A DNA stretch of 64,000 nt, taken from positions 48,079 through 112,078 of the forward strand of contig CAKPLZ010000005.1 of NCBI GenBank assembly GCA_934167835.1. The letters are read 5' to 3'. This stretch comes from an uncultured Clostridia bacterium. GTDB taxonomy: Bacteria; Bacillota; Clostridia; TANB77; CAG-508. Under the pieces are notes generated by a model that was not told where the DNA came from, made no database searches, and saw only the letters and a list, made by a program, of their open reading frames with translations. Made by a program: the position numbers and the translations under genes. Below are positions 38,891-48,815 of this stretch, piece by piece. Each line of letters begins with the position of its first letter. Within the stretch, counting starts at the first letter, position 1.

Positions 38891-40435
38891 TTATTTTGCA
38901 TAATCTACTGCTCTTGTTTCTCTTATTACATTTACCTTTATTTGTCCTGGATATTCCATTTCATTTTCAACTCTTTTTGCAACGTCTCTTGCCATTGTTA
39001 CCATTTGGCTATCTGATACTTTTTCTGGTTTTACTACCAAACGTATTTCACGGCCAGCTTGTATTGCATAAGATTTTTCTACTCCTTCAAATGAGTCTGC
39101 AATTTCTTCTAGTTTTTCTAGCCTCTTAATATATGCTTCTAGAGTTTCTCTTCTTGCTCCTGGTCTTGATGCTGAAATTGCATCAGCTGCTTGTATTAAA
39201 ACTGCTTCTAATGATTTTGGTTCAACGTCTCCATGGTGTGCTTCTACCGCATTTATTATAATGTCGTTTTCTTTATATTTTTTCAATATATCTACACCAA
39301 TTTGTACGTGTGTTCCTTCCATATCATGGTCAAGGGCTTTTCCTATATCATGTAATAATCCTGCTCGTCTTGCAATTCTTGGGTCTAATCCTAATTCCTC
39401 TGCCATAATTCTAGCTAAGTTTGAAACTTCTATTGAGTGGTTTAGAACATTTTGTCCATAACTTGTTCTATACTTTAGTTTTCCTAAAAGTCTTACTATG
39501 TCTGGATGTAAACCATGAACTCCTGTTTCTAATACTGCTCTTTCGCCTTCTTCTTTAATGGTTTCTTCAAGCTCTTCTTTTGCTTTTTCAACCATTTCTT
39601 CGATTTTGGCTGGGTGAATTCTTCCGTCCTCAATTAATTTTTCTAGGGCAATTCGTGCAACTTCTCTTCTTAATGGGTCAAATCCTGAAAGAATTACTGC
39701 TTCTGGTGTATCATCAATTATTAAATCAATTCCAGTTAAAGTTTCTAACATTTTAATGTTTCTTCCTTCTCGTCCGATAATTCTTCCCTTCATATCATCA
39801 TTTGGAAGTGCTACAACTGATACTGTTGTTTCAGATGTGTGGTCAGCGGCACATTTTTGTATTGTGTAACTTATAACTTCTCTTGCCTTTTTATTAGCTG
39901 TTTCCTTAATATTTGCTTCTGCTTGTTTAATTAAAGTTGCTTTTTCATCATTAAGGCTTTTATCTAATTCTTCTAGTAAAATACTCTTTGCTTCATCTCT
40001 AGATAATCCAGCAATGTGTTGTAATTCCTCCATTTGCTTGTTATACATTTCTTCTAGTGATTTTCTTTTATTATCAACATCCTGCAAGTTTCTTTCAAGC
40101 TCTTTTTCCCTTCTTTCAAAGTTATCAGAACGTCTCTCTAAAGCTTCTTCTCTTTGAAATAATCTCTTTTCTTGTTGTTGAACTTCGCCTCTTCTTTCCT
40201 TAATCTCCTTATCTAACTCGTTCTTAGTCTGCAAAGCCTCTTCCTTTGCTTTTAGAATTTCCTCTTTTCTAGCATTTTCTGCTTCTTTTCTAGCATTTGC
40301 TAAAATCCTATTTGCTTCATTTTCTGCGCTTCTAATTTTAGATTCAGCTGATTTTTTTCTAATGATGATTCCAACCGGAATAAAAACAGCTGCTGAGATA
40401 AGAAAGGTGATTATGGCAATTGTAATTTCATTCAT
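38891..40435 (-). CDS. rny: ribonuclease Y
   Basis: 514 residues: N-terminal membrane helix ([20 protein letters not shown]), a long coiled coil to about residue 190, a KH domain ([14 protein letters not shown]) and an HD domain ([15 protein letters not shown]). RNase Y initiates mRNA decay at the membrane in Firmicutes. Monocistronic, just upstream of RNase J. Confidence 0.97.
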   Translation of the reverse strand: MNEITIAIITFLISAAVFIPVGIIIRKKSAESKIRSAENEANRILANARKEAENARKEEILKAKEEALQTKNELDKEIKERRGEVQQQEKRLFQREEALERRSDNFERREKELERNLQDVDNKRKSLEEMYNKQMEELQHIAGLSRDEAKSILLEELDKSLNDEKATLIKQAEANIKETANKKAREVISYTIQKCAADHTSETTVSVVALPNDDMKGRIIGREGRNIKMLETLTGIDLIIDDTPEAVILSGFDPLRREVARIALEKLIEDGRIHPAKIEEMVEKAKEELEETIKEEGERAVLETGVHGLHPDIVRLLGKLKYRTSYGQNVLNHSIEVSNLARIMAEELGLDPRIARRAGLLHDIGKALDHDMEGTHVQIGVDILKKYKENDIIINAVEAHHGDVEPKSLEAVLIQAADAISASRPGARRETLEAYIKRLEKLEEIADSFEGVEKSYAIQAGREIRLVVKPEKVSDSQMVTMARDVAKRVENEMEYPGQIKVNVIRETRAVDYAK

Positions 40436-40523
40436 AAAAACACCTCTTTACTATTTAATTTTCAATGTTCAGATTTATTATATATATCTTGTTTTTAATA
40501 TATTTAATTTTCTGTACGTATAT

Positions 40524-40552
40524 ATTGTACCTTTTAATTTGCTTTGTGTCAA
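40524..40552 (-). promoter_or_regulatory. sigma-A-type promoter of rny
   Basis: Minus strand TTGACA and TACAAT with a 17-base spacer, about 90 bases before the rny start. The leader has no recognised structure. Confidence 0.75.
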
Positions 40553-40663
40553 TAGTAATGCGGGAATTTTTTTGTATTTTCAACTAAGTCTTTTTTTAAG
40601 AATTAGCAAAACAATATCCCAAGCCAATGAAAATTTAGCCTGGAATTTAGTTTGTATATTTAT

Positions 40664-40777
40664 TTATTCCTTTAATTTTTTAACTTTTTCTTGTGTTAGC
40701 CCTGTTACTCTTGAAATAACTTCAATTGGGATATTTGCTAAATTGTAACAAAAATCGCGCCAGTGCCATTTTTGCAT
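40664..40777 (-). pseudogene. remnant of Rpn/PD-(D/E)XK transposase C-terminus
   Basis: A 37-codon open fragment ending NIPIEVISRVTGLTQEKVKK, which resembles the C-terminal helix repeated in Rpn-family (PD-(D/E)XK nuclease) transposases. No upstream domain is present. Low similarity and short length keep confidence modest. It suggests past insertion beside the diversified pilin gene. Confidence 0.35.
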
Positions 40778-40805
40778 TTCTCCCTAATTCAAACCTTGCC
40801 TTAAT

Positions 40806-40833
40806 CCCCAGCCGACCAAAGGTCCGGCTGGGG
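40806..40833. repeat. GC-rich hairpin downstream of variable region
   Basis: A stem of about 12 bp, CCCCAGCCG-ACC paired with GGT-C-CGGCTGGGG, with an AAA loop and one bulged C. It lies about 60 bases downstream of the pilin stop codon. In known retroelements a hairpin just beyond the variable region aids homing. Its GC content is unlike the surroundings. Confidence 0.6.
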
Positions 40834-40893
40834 TGCTGGCAGTTACGAAGCTAGTTCTCCCACTTCACTCTAGCCTTCCACTTTCGCCCTATC

Positions 40894-41085
40894 CTACTCT
40901 GCAACCGCTGGGATATCAGACCTTAGAGAAACTACACAGCGCAAAGGCAACTCAACGCCGCCTGAACCGCCACTGGAACCGAACAAGCCGCTGCAGGAGT
41001 CCGCAGAGCCTCCATTCACAGACCCTGGGCCAAAGTAAGCAAACCAAGAGCCCGCAACGACCCCACGGGAAGCCAGCCAGTATCT
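40894..41085 (-). other. candidate DGR variable region
   Basis: GC-rich 3' end of the pilin-like gene encoding Gly/Ser/Ala-rich residues after WLASR, many in positions where template AAC codons would mutate. The hairpin at 40806-40833 follows. No reverse transcriptase or template repeat is in the window, so the assignment rests on composition, lectin-like ending and hairpin. Confidence 0.55.
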
Positions 41086-42157
41086 ATACTCTTTTGATTC
41101 TCCAAATATTACATTTTTTTCTACAGATGTTATTTTATTGCTTGTATCTGTTCTGTCTACATCACTTTCTAAATATGTGCCATCACTAGATAATCTATAA
41201 TTATATCCATTTACTATTTCATTTCCTAGTACACTTGCATCTGTTGTTCCCTCTGGACAGCTTGGTGTGAAATATTTTTTGGTTTCATCTTCTTCCTGAT
41301 AAGTTTTATTTTGTATATCTGTCCATATATCTCCATAACTTAAACCTAAATCTGAGATTTTTGTATCTTCTGGAACAGTATAATATACCCATGTTCCAGA
41401 ATTATCTTTTCTACACATTCCTGCTGGGGGCTGTATATTGTAAACATGCGTTTACATCTTCTATTGTCATTCCTCTTGCATCTGTTCCATATATTTCTTT
41501 ACACATTCTATTTATTTCTTCTATGCAATTATTATATCCTGCTGCTCCATATAATACTATTTTACCTGTTGTTGGTTCTTTTGTTGTTATTAATAAGGTT
41601 TCATTTGTTCCATTATTATTACTGTCTTCTGCTCCTAGAACTATCCATGTTATATTTTCATTTTTTTGAATTGTTTGTGTCTTTGTTGGTTGAGTTGGAC
41701 CAGATGCTTTTGCTATTTTAAAATTATTATTTAATTTCAATGAAGCCACTTTTACTCCGCTATTTACCAAAGCACTTGTTCCTGTATATCCTCCAGCTTT
41801 TTCTGCAGTTATGCTTGTACTTTCTACTCCTGAATCTTTGTAATCTACTACATCGCCTATTGTATAAGTTTTATTACAATGTCCACACGTTAACGTGTCT
41901 CCTGTTCTTTTCCAATTGTGTTCTTCTTTAATTCCACCATTTAAATACTCTTCTATGGAATTATACTTTTTTCCTCCAATTTCAATTGGCATATTACTTT
42001 CTTCCTCTTGTGCTGTTTTCCAATTTTTTGTTGCATCGCTTGCTGATTTGAATAGCCCTGTGTTTAAGGCTACGCTTATGCTTACTGCTACCAATATAAG
42101 CATTACAATGATTGTGATTATTAACGCTATTAGCGTTATTCCTCTGTTTTTCTTCAT
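40894..42157 (-). CDS. pilin-like protein with retroelement-diversified C-terminus, +1 break
   Basis: About 420 residues if one base is skipped. It starts with a type IV prepilin signal (GITLIALIITIIVMLILVAV) and ends in a C-type-lectin-like segment with YWLASRGVVAGS and VVSLRSDI. The zero frame stops at 41411 after TAPSRNV; the next frame continues MCRKDNSGTWVYY. The join is somewhere between AAC and GTG, most simply at a run of five C, and no CGG is present. 1264 nt is three times 421 plus one. The last 190 bases are much richer in G/C than the rest. Probably a surface-exposed diversified ligand-binding protein. Confidence 0.7.
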
Positions 42158-42432
42158 CTTTTTTCTTCCTTTCTTTTTTTCTATATTTTATACTAAAAAA
42201 ATATTTTTTGCAATAGTTTTTGTGAAATATTACAAAGCGGTATGTGTCAAGTAAATGTAGGCAATTTTTTTATCTTTTTTATAATCTTTCAATGTCAATT
42301 GCTTCAACACTTATATTAATTTTAATGTTCACTTAATAAAACATAGTTTTTTTGTTTTTAAAAACTTCTTTCTTTTTTCGACCTTTTGTGATAAAATATG
42401 GTAAATTGATTTTGAGAGAAAGGGTTGATTTT

Positions 42433-42654
42433 ATGGAACTAAAAAAATGTGCAAGATGTGGTTGTTTTTTTGCTTCTAATGGTGATGTTTGTTGTAATTG
42501 CGAAGTTAAAGATAAACACGATATTTATACTTTAAATGATTATATTGTAAATTCTCCTACCGTTGGTTCAGTTGATAGTTTAGCTTACAATACTGGAGTT
42601 TCTGCAAAAAATATTGCTCGTTTTATTGAGCATAATGATATAAGTAATTTCTAA
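42433..42654 (+). CDS. small zinc-ribbon plus HTH-like protein
   Basis: 73 residues: an N-terminal zinc ribbon (CARCGCFF and CCNCEV), then a helical segment DSLAYNTGVSAKNIARFIE like the helix-turn-helix of flagellar-operon or YvyF-type proteins. Function unknown; a small regulator is likely. Start at ATG 42433 with AAAGGG nine bases upstream. Convergent with sigK. Confidence 0.6.
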   Translation: MELKKCARCGCFFASNGDVCCNCEVKDKHDIYTLNDYIVNSPTVGSVDSLAYNTGVSAKNIARFIEHNDISNF

Positions 42655-42676
42655 AGGGACTTTATTTTGTCCCTTT
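42653..42676. terminator. bidirectional terminator, zinc-ribbon gene / sigK
   Basis: Stem AAAGGGAC / GTCCCTTT with T run, between convergent genes; it abuts the restored sigK stop codon. Confidence 0.7.
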
Positions 42677-43376
42677 TTATATTTCTTCTTTTAGTTCCTC
42701 ACTTAATACTTTTATTGCTTTTGTTTCGATTCTTGAAACATACGAACGTGATATTCCAAGCATTTTTGCTACTTCACTTTGAGTTTTGGGCTTTTTGCCT
42801 CCGGAGACCAAATCTTAACTCTATAATTGTTTGTTCTCTCTTTTTTAATACTAATTTTATTTTATTATAAATCTGCCTAATTTTTAATTTTAAATCTATT
42901 TCATCTTCAATATTTTTACTATCGTTTTCTAGTATATCTATTAAAGATATTTCGTTATCGTCTTTATCTTTTCCTATTGGTTCATTTAAATATACTTCAG
43001 CTCCTAGCTTTTTGGTGCTTCTTAAATACATTAAAATTTCATTTTCTATGCATCTTGATGTATATGTTGCTAAACGTACATTTTTGTCTTGATTAAATGT
43101 GTTTATACCCTTTATTAATCCTATTGTTCCAATCGAAATCAAATCATCTGTTTCCATGTTCGGTATATTATATTTTTTGCAAATATGTGCTACAAGTCTT
43201 AAATTTCTTTCAATTAAAATATTTCTTGCCTCTTCATCCCCTTGCATATACTTTTCTAAACATTCCTTTTCTTCTTCTGGTGATAATGGTTCTGGAAATA
43301 AACTGTTATTAGATATGTATCCTAAAACAAAAAATGCTGTTTTGCAGAACTCTATAAAACTAATTAAATAAAACAA
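42677..43376 (-). CDS. sigK: sporulation sigma factor SigK, frame restored by +1 at CGG
   Basis: 232 residues when C42803 is skipped. Zero frame gives the N-terminus ISNNSLFPEPLSPEEE and sigma region 2 (DDLISIGTIGLIKGI, RCIENEILMYLR) through ELRFGL, then CGG at 42801-42803 and a stop 14 codons on. Reading GGA restores GGKKPKTQSEVAKMLGISR and SYVSRIE, the region 4 helix-turn-helix. Without it the factor could not bind the -35 element. 700 nt is three times 233 plus one. The hydrophobic pro-sequence is typical of pro-SigK rather than SigE. TTG start with GGGGGTG site; a sigma-E/K-like CATATAATT lies upstream. Confidence 0.85.
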
Positions 43377-43442
43377 TATAAGCACCCCCATCTATCTATA
43401 ACAAATTATATGTTACAAATAAATAAAAGTGCCTGGACCGAT

Positions 43443-44534
43443 TTAAATTAATTTTTCAATTTCCCTATAAATTCTCTCATCTACATCTTTAATTGAAATT
43501 TTTGCTGCGTTTTGGCTCATTTGTTCTAGTTTTGTTTTGTCCATTATTATGTCGTTTATTGCTGAATTCAATTCATTTGGTTTTAAGTTTTTATCTAGTA
43601 TAATCTTGGCTGCTCCAGCATTTGCTAGTACTTTGGCATTATATTCTTGGTGATTTTCTGTTGCATAAGGATATGGTATAAATATTGCGGGTTTGTTAGT
43701 TTTTGCAACTTCTGTTATTGTCATTGCTCCGCTTCTTGATACAACTAAATCCGCGAAATTTAGTACTTCTTCCATATTGTATATGTATGGCTCTATGCTT
43801 GCATTATAATCATTTTTGATTTTATTTTTTACGTCTTCATAATTTTTCTTTCCAACAGCCCATACTATTTGATAAGAATTATTTAAATTTTGATTTATAA
43901 TTTCTATTATGCAATTATTAATAGATTCTGCTCCTTGACTTCCTCCAAATATTACTACTACTGGTAAGTTATTTTTTATATTTAATTGCTCCTTTAGTCT
44001 CTCTTTTTGTTCATTAGTTAAATTGATTTTTTCTACTTTAGTAGGAGTTCCTGTTACTACTACATTTTTTGCTTTTGGTAATCTTTTTACTGCATCTTCA
44101 AATCCAACTAAAACTGTATTAGTTTTTTTTGATAAAACTTTTACTGCTACTCCTGGAAAAGCGTTGCTTTCATGCAATATAGTTGGAATTCCATATTTAA
44201 AAGCCCCTGAAAATACTGGGCCACAAATATAACCACCTGTTCCTATTACAATATCTGGTTTAATTTCTCTAATAATATTTTTAGCTATGCTATAACTCTT
44301 TAAAGTTTTGCATACGTTTTTAAAATTGCTAATGCTTATTTTTCTTTTTATTCCATAAGCTTCTATTGTTTTTAGTTTAAAACCTGCTCTTGGTACTAAG
44401 TCGTTTTCTAATCCTCTCGGTGTACCAATAAACGTAATTTCAGCATCTGGATTATGTTTTTTTATTTCCTGTGCAATAGCAATTCCTGGATTTATATGGC
44501 CCCCTGTGCCTGCAGCTGCAATTATAACTTTCAT
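43443..44534 (-). CDS. murG: UDP-GlcNAc:lipid I transferase MurG
   Basis: 363 residues with the motif AAGTGGHINPG at the N-terminus and GGSQGAESIN and YPYATENHQEYNA in the C-terminal domain. It converts lipid I to lipid II. Start: ATG at 44534 with GGGGGAG seven bases upstream; the in-frame TTG at 44549 is inside that region. Follows ftsW by 35 bp in the division/cell-wall cluster. Confidence 0.95.
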   Translation of the reverse strand: MKVIIAAAGTGGHINPGIAIAQEIKKHNPDAEITFIGTPRGLENDLVPRAGFKLKTIEAYGIKRKISISNFKNVCKTLKSYSIAKNIIREIKPDIVIGTGGYICGPVFSGAFKYGIPTILHESNAFPGVAVKVLSKKTNTVLVGFEDAVKRLPKAKNVVVTGTPTKVEKINLTNEQKERLKEQLNIKNNLPVVVIFGGSQGAESINNCIIEIINQNLNNSYQIVWAVGKKNYEDVKNKIKNDYNASIEPYIYNMEEVLNFADLVVSRSGAMTITEVAKTNKPAIFIPYPYATENHQEYNAKVLANAGAAKIILDKNLKPNELNSAINDIIMDKTKLEQMSQNAAKISIKDVDERIYREIEKLI

Positions 44535-44569
44535 AAATTTCTCCCCCAATTAATAATTAAGCCCATTAC

Positions 44570-45719
44570 CTAAATTTTGGTACTTTGCCTTGATATGTTA
44601 AGTAAAACTCCGAACTGATGCAAGTAAAATAATTAATGATGTTCCTCCATAACTAAAGAAAGGTAATGCAATTCCTGTAACTGGTATTGATGATGTAACA
44701 ACTGCTATATTAATAATTGCTTGAAAACCTATAAGAGCTGTGATTCCGCATGCAAGCAAACTTCCAAACATATCTGGTGCTTTCATTGCAGTTACTATTC
44801 CTCGCCATATAAATATTGCAAATAATGCAATTACAGCTATACAACCAATAAAACCTAATTCTTCAGCAATAACTGCAAAAATATAGTCATTATGCGGTTC
44901 TGATATGTATAAGTACTTTTGCCTACTATTTCCTAGCCCTACACCAAAAAGTCCACCTGAACCAATTGCATATAATCCCTGTATAATTTGCCACCCTGTA
45001 TCTAGTGGATCTGCCCAAGGATCTGCAAATGCTACTAATCTTTTTAATCTGTATACCCCTATTCCAAACTTTTTTGCTAGTATATAAAGTCCTGCAATCC
45101 CTGCTGCACCAATTGACCCTCCATATATTGCAAAGTGTGAAAATTTGCATCCTGCCATAATCATCATAACTGAAACTGTTAATATAATTACTATAGATGC
45201 ACTTAAGTGAGATTGAACGAGCATTAATATTGCAATTGCAGGCATTAAAAAGAATAATAGTGGTTTAAAAAATCCCTTCCATGTTTGTTTTAATTCGCTT
45301 CTGTGTATTGTAAGATATGCTGCAAAGAATATTATTAAACCAAGTTTTGTAATTTCTGATGGTTGAATTCTTCCAAATACCGGGAACTTTATCCATCGCC
45401 TTGCTCCATTTACTTCTACTCCAATTCCAGGTATTAAAACAGCAGCTAAACCAACTATTGAAATAACCCAAATTACTACATACATTTTTGATAATATTCT
45501 GTAATCTATTCTAGATACAATTAGCATTACAACTATTCCCAAAACCGCTGCAATTGCCTGTTTATTTGCATAGGTATAACTACTTGAAGTAGTTGAAAGT
45601 GACATCGGTGAACTTGCTGAAAGCACCATTGTTACTCCCATACCTAAAAGCACAAGAACTACAGTAAACAGAATAAAATCAAATGGTTTACTTTTATCTT
45701 GATTTGATTTGTTTTTCAT
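44570..45719 (-). CDS. ftsW: FtsW/SpoVE peptidoglycan polymerase, frame restored by +1 at CGG
   Basis: 382 residues when C44612 is skipped. About ten transmembrane helices, with SEDA motifs QPSEITKLGLIIF and ALPFFSYGGTSL. The zero frame ends SVRSFT; at CGG 44610-44612 reading GGA gives SVGVLLNISRQ, matching the conserved C-terminal ending of FtsW. 1150 nt is three times 383 plus one. The gene lies between mraY and murG, so it is the division polymerase or its spore paralogue SpoVE. Confidence 0.88.
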
Positions 45720-45758
45720 AAATACCTCTTTCTTATATTAAGTATATTATTCTTTTGT

Positions 45759-46740
45759 TTAAATAGAATACAGTCCTATAATACATAACATTAATGTAAA
45801 TATACAAAATACTGATACTACTTTATTTTCTTTCCATCCAGATAATTCAAAGTGATGATGTAATGGTGCCATTTTGAATAATCTTTTTCCACCAGTCTTT
45901 TTAAAATATAGTACTTGAAGCACTACTGAAATTGTCTCTAATACTGGTATTGCTGCAATTATTAATAGTATAAGTGGCATTTGTAAATATAATGCCATTG
46001 CAGATATAACACCTCCGAAGTAATAATGAGCCTGTGTCTCCCATAAATACTTTTGCTGTATTTAAGTTGAATATTAAAAATCCAAGACATGCCCCTACTA
46101 TTATACTTCCAAATACTACTATTTCTTTTACATCTAAAACAATTGCAATAACAGTTAAGCAAGTGGTTATAATTGCTGATATACTTGTACTTAATCCATC
46201 TATTCCATCTGTTAAGTTTATTGCATTTGTTGTACCTAGCATAACAAATATTGCAAATGGTATATATGCTAAAATTGGCAATACTATTGTTTGCTTCGTA
46301 AACGGGATAATTGTAGTAGTTCCTATATTTATACCTTTTAGTAAATATAGTGTGTACAAAACTGCTATTATCAATAGTCCAAGCATTTTACTAGATGGTT
46401 TTAGTCCTTTTGTATTTTTAAGTACAAGTTTTCTATAGTCATCAATAAATCCTATTAAGCCAAATCCTATTGATATAAGTAGTAAAGGCAACAATTTTTC
46501 TCCAACTGCTGGGTCTGTTTTTAAATAATATATATATCCACCAATTGTTCCTATGATAATTCCTGCTGCTATAATTATTCCACCCATTGTTGGAGTTCCT
46601 TTTTTGCCCAAATGGCTTTCTGGACCGTCTTCACGTTCTATTTGACCAACCTTTAATTTTCTTAAAATCGGTATTATAAATATTGCTAGAATTACTGTTG
46701 CAAAAAACGAAACAAACAGTATTCTTGTTTGAAAATACAA
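45759..46740 (-). CDS. mraY: phospho-MurNAc-pentapeptide transferase MraY, frame restored by +1 at CGG
   Basis: 326 residues, standard length, when C46017 is skipped. Conserved motifs include DDYRK, LTDGIDGL and FMGDTGSL. Directly after MGDTGSLLL comes CGG (46015-46017), where the zero frame goes astray; reading GGA gives GGVISAMALYLQMPL and then MAPLHHHFEL, the catalytic histidine-rich motif. 982 nt is three times 327 plus one. MraY makes lipid I and is essential, so the shift must be efficient if there is no second copy. TTG start with GGAGGT upstream; adjoins murE. Confidence 0.92.
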
Positions 46741-46741
46741 A

Positions 46742-48202
46742 TTATATTACCTCCTTTATTATTTCTCTTTCATCATAATGGTGTTTTTCACCATTTATTT
46801 CTTGATATGTTTCATGCCCTTTACCTGCTAAAACTATTATATCGTTTTTAGTTGCCATTTGGATTGCATATTTTATGGCTTCTGTTCGATCTGTAATCAC
46901 TATATATTTTCCCTTTGTTTTTTTTGCCCCAATTTCAATTTCTTGAACTATTTGCTCTGGGTCTTCTGTTCTTGGATTATCAGATGTAATTATTGTAAAA
47001 TCTGCTATACTTGCTGAAATTTGTCCCATTATTGGTCTTTTCCCCTTATCTCTATCTCCTCCGCATCCAAATACTGAAATCACATTTCCCCTAGTATAAC
47101 TCTTTACTGCACTTAATATACTTTGCAAGCTTTCAGGCGAATGTGCATAATCTATCATTATAGTTAAACCTTTTTTATTATCTACAAGTTCACTTCTTCC
47201 TGGTACTCTTACAGAAAGCAATGCTTCTTTTATTTGTTCTGCATCGGCTCCAAGTTTGCATGCAACACTTATAGCTGCTAATGAATTATATACACTAAAC
47301 CTGCCCGGTATACCTGTTTTTATTCTCTCATTTTTATTGCCAATTTTAACTTTAAAATCTACACTTGAGTTTGTAATTGTAATATCTTTTGCAATTAAAT
47401 CTGCTTCATTATCTATTCCATAAGATTTAATATCTTTGTTTGGTAATAATTTTTTTATCTTTGATACTTTAAAATCATCAGAATTAATAAATCCGATTTT
47501 ACTCATTTCCATTAATTTTAATTTTGAATTAAAGTAGTCTTCCATATTAGGATGTTCATGTTCACTTATATGGTCTTCTGAGAAGTTTGTAAATACCGCA
47601 ATATCAAAATCACATCCATCAACTCTATGTAGTTTTAATGCTTGTGATGAAACTTCCATAATAACACAATCAACATTTTCTTGGACCATTCTAAAGAATA
47701 ATTTTTGTAATTCTAAACTATCTGGAGTAGTTCTTGAACTTTCTCCAAGATTTGTTGTTCCTATATAATTAGCTACAGTTCCAACTAATCCTACTTTTTT
47801 CCCTTGTGCTTCCAAAATAGCTTTTATCATAAATGTTGTTGTTGTTTTTCCTTTTGTACCAGTTACTCCTATTAATTTAAACTTTCTTGAAGGGTTTTGA
47901 TAAAAATTACATGCTGCCTTTGCTGCTGCTATTCTAGTATCTGGAGCCATTATAAATGTTACACCATCTGTTATATCTTCTTTTGATATTTTTGCCCCTT
48001 CTTCAAACATTATTGCTGTTGCACCATTTTCTATAGCTTGTTTAATATACTGGTGGCCATCAGTTTCAAAGCCAACAATTGCAATAAACAAACTGCCTTT
48101 TATAACTTTTCTTGAGTCGCTTTCTATTGATTTTATATCTACCTCTAAGTTTCCCCTTGCCTTTATTCCATCTATACCTGAAATAATAGCTTTTAGTTCC
48201 AT
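46742..48202 (-). CDS. murE: UDP-MurNAc-tripeptide synthetase MurE
   Basis: 486 residues with the ATP-binding motif GVTGTKGKTTTTFM and the catalytic VIMEVSSQAL. The C-terminal specificity segment DNPRTEDP fits a meso-diaminopimelate-adding enzyme, as expected in a Gram-positive spore former. Start: ATG at 48202 with GGAGG eight bases upstream; 48217 would start within the ribosome site region. First gene of murE-mraY-ftsW-murG; murF and murD are absent from this cluster. Confidence 0.93.
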   Translation of the reverse strand: MELKAIISGIDGIKARGNLEVDIKSIESDSRKVIKGSLFIAIVGFETDGHQYIKQAIENGATAIMFEEGAKISKEDITDGVTFIMAPDTRIAAAKAACNFYQNPSRKFKLIGVTGTKGKTTTTFMIKAILEAQGKKVGLVGTVANYIGTTNLGESSRTTPDSLELQKLFFRMVQENVDCVIMEVSSQALKLHRVDGCDFDIAVFTNFSEDHISEHEHPNMEDYFNSKLKLMEMSKIGFINSDDFKVSKIKKLLPNKDIKSYGIDNEADLIAKDITITNSSVDFKVKIGNKNERIKTGIPGRFSVYNSLAAISVACKLGADAEQIKEALLSVRVPGRSELVDNKKGLTIMIDYAHSPESLQSILSAVKSYTRGNVISVFGCGGDRDKGKRPIMGQISASIADFTIITSDNPRTEDPEQIVQEIEIGAKKTKGKYIVITDRTEAIKYAIQMATKNDIIVLAGKGHETYQEINGEKHHYDEREIIKEVI

Positions 48203-48326
48203 ATCACTTACCTCCAAATTTTTAATCCTACATCATCTATTATAATATTTTTTTTCGCATTTGTATAGTTATTTGTGGAATTTTTTACTTTTTTTACTAA
48301 ATTAATTATATACCAAAAAGCAAATA

Positions 48327-48355
48327 AATAGAACCTATGGTTTAGGTTCTATTTA
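48327..48355 (-). terminator. terminator of spo0E-like gene
   Basis: Stem AATAGAACC / GGTTCTATT overlapping the stop codon, followed by ATTTGCTTTTT on the minus strand. Confidence 0.7.
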
Positions 48356-48492
48356 TCTATTTTTTCCTTATAATACTTAGATATTAGTTCGTCTAATTCT
48401 GTGCTTATTTTATATATTACTTCATAATTTTCTCCGTTTATTATACTATCATTTAATTCTTCTCTTAGTTTAAGGATTTGATTGTTTAGCAT
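48349..48492 (-). CDS. Spo0E-like aspartyl-phosphate phosphatase
   Basis: 47 residues, too short for standard calling. It has the Spo0E-type helical hairpin, with KLREELNDSI in the first helix and the signature STELDELISKYY in the second. Members dephosphorylate Spo0A-P or related regulators and restrain sporulation. AAGGAGAG lies nine bases before the ATG at 48492. Monocistronic, upstream of murE in the same orientation. Confidence 0.8.
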   Translation of the reverse strand: MLNNQILKLREELNDSIINGENYEVIYKISTELDELISKYYKEKIDK

Positions 48493-48815
48493 ATTATGCA
48501 CTCTCCTTTTTTCTTTAATTTATCTTATGATTATTTTTTTGACATTTTTCATGTCATCTACATACAATAAAATACCAAATTTTTACAGAAATGTCAATAT
48601 AAAATAGCGAAAAAGTCGATTTTTTTGTTAATTTTCGTATGCCATTTTTTCTTATTTTTCATAATTTTGCACTTTTTTTCTTTGTATTATTTTTCTATTT
48701 GCCAACATCAGAGATTTTCCGACATTATTCTTCCCTTTACTTTATATATTTTTAAAAAAGTTCTTGACAATTTCTGGTTTATATAATATATTAGTTTGAG
48801 AGAGGGGGATATTTT
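48493..48815. promoter_or_regulatory. intergenic region with promoter of membrane protein gene
   Basis: 323 bases. At 48764-48792 on the plus strand TTGACA and TATATT are 17 bases apart and drive the 48816 gene. The left part should contain the spo0E-like promoter; no clear boxes seen. No gene otherwise. Confidence 0.6.

Noticed and set aside
40833..41189. Plus-strand ORF across the GC-rich variable region
   Set aside because: It is antisense to the pilin-like gene, whose WLASR...VVSL pattern is clearly coding.
42677..43376. sigE instead of sigK
   Set aside because: The short hydrophobic pro-sequence and SNNSLFPEPLSPEEE start fit SigK better than SigE, which has a longer pro-sequence. Not absolute.
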